From the NCBI RefSeq assembly GCF_045207785.1, contig NZ_CP108777.1:2790001-2854000 (forward strand): a stretch of 64,000 nucleotides of DNA, written 5' to 3'. Positions 18,328 to 27,233 of the stretch are shown here, one piece after another. Source of the DNA: Embleya sp045207785 (lineage in GTDB: Bacteria; Actinomycetota; Actinomycetes; Streptomycetales; Streptomycetaceae). Position numbers and translations under genes: made by a program. The notes beneath the pieces are model-generated. The model ran no database searches and was not told where the DNA came from. It worked only from the letters and a program-made list of their open reading frames with translations. Positions within the stretch are counted from its first letter, which is position 1. Every line of letters starts with the position of its first letter.

Positions 18328-18344
18328 TGGGGACCTTGGACCCA
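18328..18344. promoter_or_regulatory. DevR/OsdR-like box
   Basis: TGGGGACCTTGGACCCA: GGGAC and a GACCC-type arm around a TT core, close to the known dormancy-regulator consensus. It lies between the universal stress gene (minus) and the Acg-type pseudogene (plus), whose surviving part starts right at its edge; it may be the original control site of either. Confidence 0.45.
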
Positions 18345-18978
18345 TGCGGCACGTCCGGGCGGCACTGCCCGCCGAGATCGCCCACGACTCCGCGTTGTCA
18401 CACGGGAGCCCGCGTACGAACACGTGCTGACCTTGATCCGCGAAGCCACCGGGCCGGAGGAAGACGAGATGCGCGACGAGCGAGCCCTCTGGGTGGGCGC
18501 CCCGGACCCCGCCCACCGCCATGAGGGCCTCCCGGCACAGACTCTGGGGCCGCTGCCCGAGGATCCGCCAGGCACCGTGCGAGACCTGGCCGTCGGACGC
18601 GAAATCCCAAGCCGGACGACGGCGCCGTTCGAGCGGCGACCGACCATCGCCGGAGAGCCGCAGCGACACGCGCTACGACTGGCTCGCCCCGGGCCAGGCC
18701 CTCCAGCGCATCCTGGTCCTCGGCACTCGGCACTCGGCACTCGGCACTCGGCACTCGGCACCCGGCACGGGGTCGCGGCGTCGTTCGCCGACCAGCCACT
18801 GGAAGACCCGGACCTGCGCATCGAGGCAGGGCGCATCGAATCGTCCTCGGACGACGCCCACTTCAGAGTGGCCCAGATGGTGCTGCGGCTCGGCCTGAGT
18901 GCGGGCGAGGTGCCACAGACGCCGCGCCGGGCCCTGATCGACGTTCTGGGACCACCACCCCCTCCACCATGCCCCTGA
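18344..18978 (+). pseudogene. Acg-family (FMN-binding nitroreductase-like) pseudogene
   Basis: Three reading frames carry successive pieces of the C-terminal half of an Acg-type protein: RAALPAEIAHDSA (frame of 18344), then RVVTREPAYEHVLTLIREA, EEDEMRDERALWVGAP and TAPFERRPTIA, then DTRYDWLAPGQALQRILV in another frame, then GVAASFADQPLEDPDLR, AQMVLRLG and TPRRALIDVL. The last motifs (AASF-x-NQPLE-like and PTPRRP-like) are characteristic of the family. The N-terminal half, including the FMN-binding region, is missing. At least three frame changes are needed; the last one falls in a heptanucleotide repeat (18721). Acg proteins are DevR-regulated in mycobacteria, which fits the neighbourhood. 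Confidence 0.75.
18721..18768. repeat. Heptanucleotide tandem repeat (CGGCACT)n
   Basis: Five exact CGGCACT units followed by CGGCACC and a partial unit. The unit is not a multiple of three, so each gain or loss shifts the frame. The five extra units (35 bases, two modulo three) account for the frame change between the two flanking Acg-like segments. Confidence 0.9.
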
Positions 18979-19013
18979 CGCCGCCATCGGCACATGCAGA
19001 TTCCGCCGGCCCG

Positions 19014-19259
19014 TCAGTTCGCGCGGGCGAGAAGGAAGTCGGCGGTGCTGGACATCGTGGTGAGCCGGGGAGCGTCCTCGTCGTCGATGCGGATGCCGGT
19101 GCGTTTACTGAGGGTCTCGACGAAGCTCAGAAAGTCCAGCGAGTCCATTTCCAGGGCGTCTCGGAACGCGTCGTCCGGCCCCAGGGCGGCGAGGTCGGGA
19201 TCGGGAACGGCGCGGGCGATCGATTCCTTGACGATGTCGAGTGCTTCGGTACGGTTCAC
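19014..19259 (-). CDS. Acyl carrier protein
   Basis: 81 residues from GTG 19259, overlapping the E2 stop codon (GTGA), so translation is coupled. The phosphopantetheine attachment motif is EMDSLDFLSFVE (Ser within DSL), preceded by the usual helix and DDAFRDALE. It is a small acidic carrier protein with no synthase domain nearby. Its place as the last gene of a pyruvate/2-oxoacid dehydrogenase operon is unusual: it could accept an acyl unit made by the complex, or serve in activation with the AcsA-like ligase. Cytoplasmic. It is clearly a real gene by motif and coupling, although the substrate is unknown. Confidence 0.9.
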   Translation of the reverse strand: MNRTEALDIVKESIARAVPDPDLAALGPDDAFRDALEMDSLDFLSFVETLSKRTGIRIDDEDAPRLTTMSSTADFLLARAN

Positions 19260-20656
19260 AACTGCTCCGGGTTCTGCAGGAGGCGGTCGACCGCTGTCAG
19301 GTAGCGGGCGCCGACGGCGCCGTCGGTTGCCCGGTGGTCCGCCGACAGGGTGGCCGTGACGACGGGCCGTACGCCGAGCAGGCCGTCGACAGCGCACGGC
19401 CTGTCGACGATCCTCCCGAAGCCGACCAGGGCCACTTGTGGGGGATAGATGACGCCGAAGACGCTTTCCACCCCCTGGTCCCCCAGATTTGTGACGGTAA
19501 GCGTGGAGTCGGACACCTCGGAGCCGCGCAGTCGGCCCGTACGGGCACGGGCGACCAAGTCCTTGAGAGCAGTCATCAACTGGGGGAGTTCGAGGGTGTC
19601 GGCGTCGCGCAGAGCGGGGGCCACGAGCCCGCCACCACGCAGGGACACGGCCACGCCGAGGTGTACGCCGTCGCCCGCCGCGAAGCGGTCGTCGGTCCAG
19701 AAACCGTTGAGTTCGGGAACCTGGCGCGCCGCGAGGGCCGCGCCCTTGAGAAGCAGAGCCGCGGGAAGCAGCCGTTCGCCGACCGGGGTGCGCCCGTTGT
19801 GCTCGTGCAGCCAGTCCATTGCGGTGGCCATGTCGATCGTCGTGGACAGGTAGTAGTGCGGGATGTCCCGATTGGCGCGGGTCATCAGTCCGGCGATCGC
19901 CTGGCGCATTGCCACTGTCCGGTCCTCGGAAGGATGTGCGGAGGTGGTGACGTGGCCCCGGGGCGGAGCCGTGGTCACGGTCACGGGTCCCGGGGCCGTC
20001 TTGCGCACGTCGGCGGCGCGGACGGCGCCGTCCCGGCCAGTCCCCGTCACCGCCGCCAGGTCGACCTCCAATTCGGCGGCGAGCCTTCGGGCGAGCGGCG
20101 TGGCCCGTACGCGCGACTGCGGAGCGGCTGTCCCGGCGGCCGCGGCCGCTTGCTCGAGTTCGGTTCGGGTGACGCGCCCCCCGAGGCCGGAGCCTTGGAG
20201 GGTCTCCAACTCGATGCCGCTTCGCTCCGCGAGGTGCCTGAGCAGGGGGCCGGCCTCGATGTGCCCGCGCTCGTGGGCAGCGGAGGGCGTAGGGACGTGA
20301 CCGGGTTCGGGCGGGGAAGGAGGTGTCGGGTGTGGTGCTGCCGGCCGGGTCGGCCGTTTCTCCTCGGCCTTCTCGGTCCGCTTGGCCTTCGCCCGCTTCT
20401 CCCGCTTCTTGGATGGTTGCGGGGCCGGTTCGATCAGGGCGAGTGCCGTGCCGACGGGCACCGTCGTGCCCGGCTCGACGAGCAGCTCTCCGATCGTCCC
20501 GGTCTCGAAGCACTCCACCTCGATCATGGACTTGGCGGTCTCGACGACCGCAATGGGATCGCCCTTGTGGATTTGGTCGCCGGACCGCACCAGCCATTCC
20601 TGGAGCGTGCCCTCGTCCATGTCGGCGCCGAGGGACGGCATGGTGAACTCCGCCAT
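19256..20656 (-). CDS. pdhC: 2-oxoacid dehydrogenase E2 component (dihydrolipoamide acyltransferase)
   Basis: 466 residues from ATG 20656. Residues 1-78 form a lipoyl domain with the target lysine in ETAKSMIE (Lys42). A Lys/Pro-rich linker follows, then two peripheral-subunit-binding domains (GPLLRHLAERSGIEL and ATPLARRLAAELEVDL), then the catalytic domain (about 240-466) with TLSADHRATDGAVGARYL carrying the HxxxDG active site. Two binding domains in one E2 are less common than one. It transfers the acyl group to CoA in a pyruvate or branched-chain 2-oxoacid complex. It starts just after the E1 beta stop and overlaps the acp gene. No E3 (lipoamide dehydrogenase) gene is in the window. Confidence 0.92.
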   Translation of the reverse strand: MAEFTMPSLGADMDEGTLQEWLVRSGDQIHKGDPIAVVETAKSMIEVECFETGTIGELLVEPGTTVPVGTALALIEPAPQPSKKREKRAKAKRTEKAEEKRPTRPAAPHPTPPSPPEPGHVPTPSAAHERGHIEAGPLLRHLAERSGIELETLQGSGLGGRVTRTELEQAAAAAGTAAPQSRVRATPLARRLAAELEVDLAAVTGTGRDGAVRAADVRKTAPGPVTVTTAPPRGHVTTSAHPSEDRTVAMRQAIAGLMTRANRDIPHYYLSTTIDMATAMDWLHEHNGRTPVGERLLPAALLLKGAALAARQVPELNGFWTDDRFAAGDGVHLGVAVSLRGGGLVAPALRDADTLELPQLMTALKDLVARARTGRLRGSEVSDSTLTVTNLGDQGVESVFGVIYPPQVALVGFGRIVDRPCAVDGLLGVRPVVTATLSADHRATDGAVGARYLTAVDRLLQNPEQL

Positions 20657-20658
20657 GG

Positions 20659-21657
20659 TCAGCCCACCGCCCGGTGTGTCGCCGCGACGATGTCGGTGGT
20701 CTGCGGCAGGGCGGCCTCCTCGAGCTGCCGGGCGTACGGGATGGGAACTTCCGCGCTGCACACCCGCTCCACGGGGGCGTCCAGTTCGTAGAAGGATTCC
20801 TCGGCGATGCGGGCGGAGATCTCGGCGGCGATGCTGCCAGTGCGCCAGGCTTCGTCGATGACCACCGCGCGGTGCGTACGAGCCACGGTGGTGGCGATCG
20901 CTTCGTCGTCGAGTGGCCGGAGCGTGCGCAGGTCCACGACCTCGGCGCTGATGCCCTCGACGGACAACTCGTCCGCCGCCGCCAGCGCCTTGGGCAGCGA
21001 TCCGCCGTAGGTGATCAGGGAGACGTCGATGCCGGCCCTGCGGACTGCGGCGTGTGAGATGTCCACGGGGGTGGCGGACGGGACGAGTTCACCGGCGGCG
21101 CTGTAGAGGCTGCCGTGCTCGAAGATCAGTACGGGGTCGGGGTCGGCGAGCGCCGGGGCGAGCATGTGGCGTGCGTCCTCGATGGTCGCGGGCGCGAGGA
21201 CACGGATGCCGGGGATGTGCGCGTACCAGCCCTCCAGGCTGTGCGAGTGCTGGGCGGCGAGCTGCCGCCCCGCGCCCGTCGTCATGCGGATCACCAGCGG
21301 GACGGGCAGCTGACCGCTCGACATGTGCAGCAGGGTGGCGGCGTTGTTGAGGATCTGGTCGAGGGCGAGCAGGCTGAAGTTGACGGTCATGATCTCGACA
21401 ATCGGACGCAACCCGGCCAGGGCCGCGCCGATGCCCGCGCCCACGAAGGCGGACTCCGACAGCGGGGTGTCGCGGATCCGTTCCGGCCCGAACTCCTCCA
21501 ACAGGCCGAGGCTGACGCCGAAGCATCCGCCGTAGCGGCCCACGTCCTCGCCCATGAGGAAGACCCGGTCGTCGGCGCGCAGGGCCTCCCACAGCGCCTC
21601 GCGCATCGCTTCCCGGTAGGTCGTCTTCGCTTCCACCGGCTGCCCGCCGTTCTCCAT
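20659..21657 (-). CDS. pdhB: 2-oxoacid (pyruvate) dehydrogenase E1 beta subunit
   Basis: 332 residues; I chose ATG 21657 (MENGGQPVEAKTTYREAM) over the TTG two codons earlier. Typical E1 beta features: REALWEALRADDRVFLMGEDVG, GLRPIVEIM, the AAQHSHSLEGW segment near the active site, and the transketolase C-terminal domain DVSLITYGGSLPKAL. With the alpha subunit it decarboxylates a 2-oxoacid on thiamine diphosphate and acylates the E2 lipoyl group. The alpha stop lies eight bases upstream. Pyruvate versus branched-chain substrate cannot be decided from sequence alone. Confidence 0.92.
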   Translation of the reverse strand: MENGGQPVEAKTTYREAMREALWEALRADDRVFLMGEDVGRYGGCFGVSLGLLEEFGPERIRDTPLSESAFVGAGIGAALAGLRPIVEIMTVNFSLLALDQILNNAATLLHMSSGQLPVPLVIRMTTGAGRQLAAQHSHSLEGWYAHIPGIRVLAPATIEDARHMLAPALADPDPVLIFEHGSLYSAAGELVPSATPVDISHAAVRRAGIDVSLITYGGSLPKALAAADELSVEGISAEVVDLRTLRPLDDEAIATTVARTHRAVVIDEAWRTGSIAAEISARIAEESFYELDAPVERVCSAEVPIPYARQLEEAALPQTTDIVAATHRAVG

Positions 21658-21664
21658 GGTCAAC

Positions 21665-22749
21665 TCACCTTCCCGGAGCGCTGGTCACATGGAGGAGCAG
21701 GTCTTCGACCGGCTCCTCGGGTGCCTGCTCGGCGGCCTCGACGGCACGGTCGACCTCCTCTGTGACCCGGTGCTCGATCCCGGTGACTTCCTCGTCGCCC
21801 AGCTCACCGTTCTCGCGCATGCGATCCATGAGCCGGTTGATCGGATCCCGGTCCTTCCACCGCTCGACCTCCGTCTTGTCGCGGTAGCGGTCCGGGTCGT
21901 ACATGGAATGGGCTCGGAAGCGGTAGGTACGCAGCTCCAGGAAGTGCGGTCCGGCTCCTGCCCGAATGGCGTCGGCGGCCCGGCGGGCGGCCTGCTCCAC
22001 GGCTTCCACGTCCATACCGTCGACGGCCCAGGCGACCATGCCGTACGAGGCGGCCCGCATGGCCAAGTCGGTCTGCGCCTCGTGGCGTTCCAAGGCCGTG
22101 CCCATGGCGTAGAAGTTGTTCTCGCAGACCAGCAGCAGTGGCAGATTCCACAGGGCGGCGAGGTTCGCCGTCTCGTGGAATTCGCCCTCGGCGAAGGCAC
22201 CGTCCCCGAAGAAACAGCAGGTGACGCGAGGCTGTAGGCGCATACGGTCGGCCAGGGCGAGACCGGCGGCCAAGGGAAGGCCGCCGGCGACGATCGCGTT
22301 GCCTCCGTAGAATCGGCGGCCGGCGTCGAACAGGTGCATGGACCCTCCGCGCCCCCCGCTGCACCCGGTCGTCCTGCCGTACATCTCGGCCATGACAGCC
22401 TCGGCGGGGATGCCGCGAGCGAGTGCGTGGCCGTGCTCGCGGTAGGTGGAGACCACCGCATCCTCGGGGCTCAGCGCCTGGTTGACGCCGACGGCGACGG
22501 CCTCTTCGCCGATGTAGAGGTGAACGAAGCCGCGGATCTTTGCGGCACTGTACAACTCGACGCACCGCTCTTCGAAGCGCCGGATGCGCAGCATGGCCTC
22601 AAGCAGATCCACCTTGTGCTCGATACCCGGTCCTGGGGCCGAACCGCCCGCCCTCGCGCCTATCTTGCTCGTGGCGGCCTTTCTCGCGGCCTTCTGGGCA
22701 GGCTTCCGGGTTCCCGGGGCCTTCCTGGCGTGGGTGTTGCGAGCCGGAC

Positions 22750-22753
<4 letters not shown>
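21665..22753 (-). CDS. pdhA: 2-oxoacid (pyruvate) dehydrogenase E1 alpha subunit
   Basis: 362 residues from GTG 22753, overlapping the acsA stop (GTGA). The first 45 residues are a Lys/Ala-rich basic extension (KAARKAATSKIGARAG) not part of the core. The core has MLRIRRFEERCVELYS, YREHGHALARG, GGRGGSMHLFD and the thiamine diphosphate site GDGAFAEGEFHETANLAALW (GDG-x-N pattern), and the YRFRAHSMYDPDRYR phosphorylation-loop region. It is the decarboxylating subunit of the complex. The tight four-gene coupling shows co-expression with acsA. Confidence 0.93.
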
Positions 22754-24552
<1,799 letters not shown>

Positions 24553-24918
24553 GGACGCTCCTCCCGACGCCTGCCTCTCTCCAGGGTCGCCGAGCCGGGG
24601 CCGGGCCGCATTGCGGGCCCGCGCCCGAGCGGCCCATGGTGCGGGTCCGGCGAGCAAGACGAAGGGGATACGAGAGGAGCCGGTGCGTGAAGCCTCCTAA
24701 TCGGCGTCCTCGAGCCCGCCCCTGCCTGACAGTACGGCTCTGTGCCTGTGCCGGGGCCGCACGACGACCCTCGGGCGTTGCGCCGTCCGGCGGAAGTCCG
24801 CCGGCCGTCGGCGTTGCCCACGACCACGCTCGACCTGATGGGCCCATGCTCGCCTGAGACCGCCTGCAGCTCGCGTAGACGAGCCGAAGAGGCCTACCGA
24901 TACGAGGAGAGCGTCGTC
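24553..24918. other. Divergent intergenic region upstream of acsA
   Basis: About 365 bases holding the acsA promoter on the minus strand and the lead-in to a DUF1540-like relic on the plus strand. The overlapping frames read as shadows. No clear operator was found; in particular no second DevR-type box. Confidence 0.4.
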
Positions 24919-25133
24919 ATCGAAGTGCCCGTCGTGAACGATTGCGCGATCGAGGACTGCGCCTACAACCGGCACCCCGCCTGCCACGCGCCGGCCATTA
25001 CCATGGGCGACGTTCAGCACGCACACTGCGACACCTTCTTCACCTCCCGGCCAAAGGCGCCGACCCGTCCACCACCGGCCGGGTCGGCGCCTGCAAGATG
25101 TCCGACTGCCGGCACAACCCGCTTCGCCGCTGA
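24919..25133 (+). pseudogene. DUF1540 domain protein, frameshifted
   Basis: The frame around 24919 reads IEVPVVNDCAIEDCAYNR, HPACHAPAITMGDVQHAHC and DTFFTSR, the Cys-rich DUF1540 module. It then needs one extra G in CGGCC to continue as KGADPSTTGRVGACKMSDCR with HNPLRR and a stop at 25133. A second full Cys cluster, usual in this family, is cut short. No ATG is present at the expected place (ATC at 24919, GTG at 24925). DUF1540 proteins probably bind a metal through Cys and belong to the same stress clusters. Likely decayed unless the frameshift is a read error. Confidence 0.6.
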
Positions 25134-25377
25134 AGCCGTCGACATCCGGCTTCTCCGGATGCGCATCCAGTTCACCGGCGTCGACCCCGCGGAGCTCGGT
25201 GCAGCCACCCAGCTCCGCCGACCGGCGCGGGCAGAACCACAGCGCTCACTCCCTGTACAGCCGGCGGTTTGCGGCAACCTGACCTGAGAACCTCAGGGGA
25301 CGCCAACCTCCCATCACCCCAGCCAGGCCACGAAGGCCCGGCGCACCTGGCAACCGGTCAGGAGGCAGGAGGCCACC

Positions 25378-25743
25378 ATGAACACCAGCCACGGCAAAGC
25401 CGTCCGAGAAGAACTACGTCCTCTCACACGCGAGCTGCGTCACATGATCCCTGACGTATACCAGGGCTACAAGGAACTCCACGACGCGGCCCTTCGCTCA
25501 GGTGCCCTCAACGGGAAGATCAAAGAGCTCATCGCGTTCGCCATCGCGGTGAGCAAAGAGTGCGATGGATGCATTGCCGCCCACGCGCACGCAGCTGTGC
25601 TCCAGGGCGCTACCCCGAACGAGGCAGCCGAGACCCTCGGCGTCACCTTCCTGATGAACGGCGGACCCGCCACCATCTACGGAGCACGGGCCTTCGCCGC
25701 GTTCAATGAGTTCTACACCGAACACACCAGCAAGCAGGCATGA
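25378..25743 (+). CDS. AhpD-like carboxymuconolactone decarboxylase-family protein
   Basis: 121 residues from ATG 25378 with AGGAGG upstream. All-helical CMD fold with the redox motif ECDGCIAAH (Cys62, Cys65, His69), the AhpD-type CxxC-x3-H proton relay, and GATPNEAAETLGV. Such proteins act as alkylhydroperoxidase-type thiol reductases or disulfide partners; the CxxC argues for redox rather than decarboxylase activity. It is a single gene, about 250 bases after the DUF1540 relic. Confidence 0.9.
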   Translation: MNTSHGKAVREELRPLTRELRHMIPDVYQGYKELHDAALRSGALNGKIKELIAFAIAVSKECDGCIAAHAHAAVLQGATPNEAAETLGVTFLMNGGPATIYGARAFAAFNEFYTEHTSKQA

Positions 25744-26118
25744 CCCGCACGGCCCCGGTGGCTTGAGGGGTCCTTCCCAAAGCGGTGCGGGTGTGCGGTG
25801 TCCACGGATGTCAGCGGCCGGTTCGTTGGGGAGCGCGTCGTCGGGGTTGGTCGATGAAGGCGTACTCGGCGGCGAGCTGGAACGCCTGGCTCGGGTCGGC
25901 CTCCGACGGCCGGTCCGGGGAGACGGGCCGGTGGCCGACGGTTTCGCCCCGCGCGTCGCGTCGCCCGCGCTGCTTGATCCGGCCCATGCGCGGACCTTCG
26001 ACGTCCCGTGACCCGTCGCTTGCAGTCGGGCTTTCCAGCACGGTGTTCAACGGCCGGGCGGACGCTTCCGACTGCTGCTCGTCCCGGTGGGCGTGGCGAA
26101 TTCGTGGGATGTCCGAAC
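25744..26118. other. Stretch without a supported gene
   Basis: Frames on both strands are open, but none shows a domain or start signal. One minus-strand piece (AFQLAAEYAFIDQPRRRAPQ) reads protein-like and may be gene debris, as the next feature is also a relic. Confidence 0.4.
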
Positions 26119-26217
26119 TCACGTCCAACGCATACCGAGCGCGGAGAGCGGGTCGAGTTGCCCCGGCGGAAAGGTGGCCCGCCCCTGCCGCGCGTTGGCG
26201 AGGGCAACACCGAGCGA
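26119..26217 (-). pseudogene. Relic of a helicase-associated domain
   Basis: The last 32 codons of a minus-strand frame read SLGVALANARQ, then LDPLSALGMRWT before the stop. This is nearly the same ending as the large helicase at 59181 (LGVAIANARQ, ALTALGMRWV), the C-terminal unit of helicase-associated repeats. Nothing upstream matches, so only the extreme 3' end of a homologous gene remains. Confidence 0.6.
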
Positions 26218-26264
26218 CCGGACGCGGGTGGTCGATCCTGGGCGTCCGTGTGTCGTGCGGTGGG

Positions 26265-26779
26265 TCAGTGGGGGCTGGTGGCGATGTAGGTGCCGTGCCA
26301 GGTGTGTTCCCAGACCTGTCCGGTGGTGGCGTTGACGGACAGCATGCCGGTGATGCTTCCGCCTTGCAGGGTGTGCAGGGTGTAGTAGCCCGGGTACGGC
26401 TCGGGGTCGCCCGCGGTGTGGGTGTTGCCGTGGTCGCGGAGCCATCGGTCGGCGATCTCCCGGGCCTGGTCGGCGGAGACGCGGGCCTGGTCCTGGCTGC
26501 CGAAGTGCATGCCGTAGGCGGTGTTCCACATCATCGCCGGGCCGTATTCGATCTGCACGGCGCCGTCGGACGGGTTGACCATGCCGGGGGCCATCATGCC
26601 GCTCCACATGCCCGGTCCCCACCCGTCGGTCGGACCCGGTGCTGTGGGGCCGGCCATGGTGGTGGCGTTGGCCGGTGCAGGGTGGGGGTGGTGCCGTCCG
26701 AGCCGCACGCCCCGACGGCCGCCGTCGCAGCCAAGGCCAAGGCAGCGAGGGCGGCGGCCCGCGTGCGCTTGCGGACCAT
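26265..26779 (-). pseudogene. PepSY-like lipoprotein, frameshifted in a C-run
   Basis: ATG 26779 gives MVRKRTRAAALAALALAATA, then AVGACGSDG, a signal peptide with lipobox. The continuation lies in the next frame: ANATTMAGP, NPSDGAVQIEYGPAMMWNT, QARVSADQAREIADRWLRDH and GGSITGMLSVNATTGQVWEH, ending TSPH at 26265. Adding one C to the CCCCC run near 26690 joins them. The C-terminal part resembles PepSY-type domains that end in a NATTGQVW strand. As drawn, the C-terminal part is instead in frame with the SHOCT gene. Location would be the outer face of the membrane. Confidence 0.65.
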
Positions 26780-27050
26780 GGCCGCTGCCGCCGGAGTGTG
26801 TGTCGCGCAAGGTGCCCAGGCGCCGCAGGTACTCGTCCTCGTCGATCTCGCCGCGGGCGAACCGCTCGGCGAGTAGCTGCTCGGGCGTCGGCGCGACGCC
26901 CGCGGCGGGCGCCGCCGTCGGCCGGTCGGCGGCCAAGGCGCGGGCGGCCAGGACGGCGAGGGTGATCAGCAGGCCCCAGAACGCGACCATGCCGATGGTC
27001 ATCGCCACCCAGCCCCAGCCGCTGACGCCGTGGTCGTACCAGAACATCAT
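26265..27050 (-). CDS. SHOCT-domain membrane protein (frame runs on into the PepSY region)
   Basis: Starts at ATG 27050 (GAGAGGGG upstream): MMFWYDHGVSGWGWVAMTIG, a transmembrane helix (FWGLLITLAVLAARAL), then the SHOCT motif LLAERFARGEIDEDEYLRRL around 75-95. SHOCT proteins normally end soon after this motif; here the frame continues through the neighbouring lipoprotein gene to 26265. I take the true gene as roughly 26780-27050 and the extension as a product of the frameshift in the lipoprotein gene. It is divergent from the copper ATPase, and SHOCT/PepSY pairs next to copper pumps suggest a metal-stress role. Confidence 0.65.
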   Translation of the reverse strand: MMFWYDHGVSGWGWVAMTIGMVAFWGLLITLAVLAARALAADRPTAAPAAGVAPTPEQLLAERFARGEIDEDEYLRRLGTLRDTHSGGSGHGPQAHAGRRPRCLGLGCDGGRRGVRLGRHHPHPAPANATTMAGPTAPGPTDGWGPGMWSGMMAPGMVNPSDGAVQIEYGPAMMWNTAYGMHFGSQDQARVSADQAREIADRWLRDHGNTHTAGDPEPYPGYYTLHTLQGGSITGMLSVNATTGQVWEHTWHGTYIATSPH

Positions 27051-27233
27051 CGTCGGCCCCTCTCGGCCGCCCCGCCCCCATCTCCGGGAGGAGGCATCTT
27101 CGCCTCCACAGTCGCGCTGCGCCGGACATGGCCACAGCGCCGTTCGGCCCGGGCCCAAGGGCCGGCCTGCCCCTGCCCGGCACGGGTACCCGGGGCGAGC
27201 CTGGGCAGGTACCCGTCAGAAGGGGTGTGGGCC

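Noticed and set aside
18721..18768. CRISPR-like repeat
   Set aside because: The seven-base units are contiguous with no spacers; it is a simple tandem repeat.
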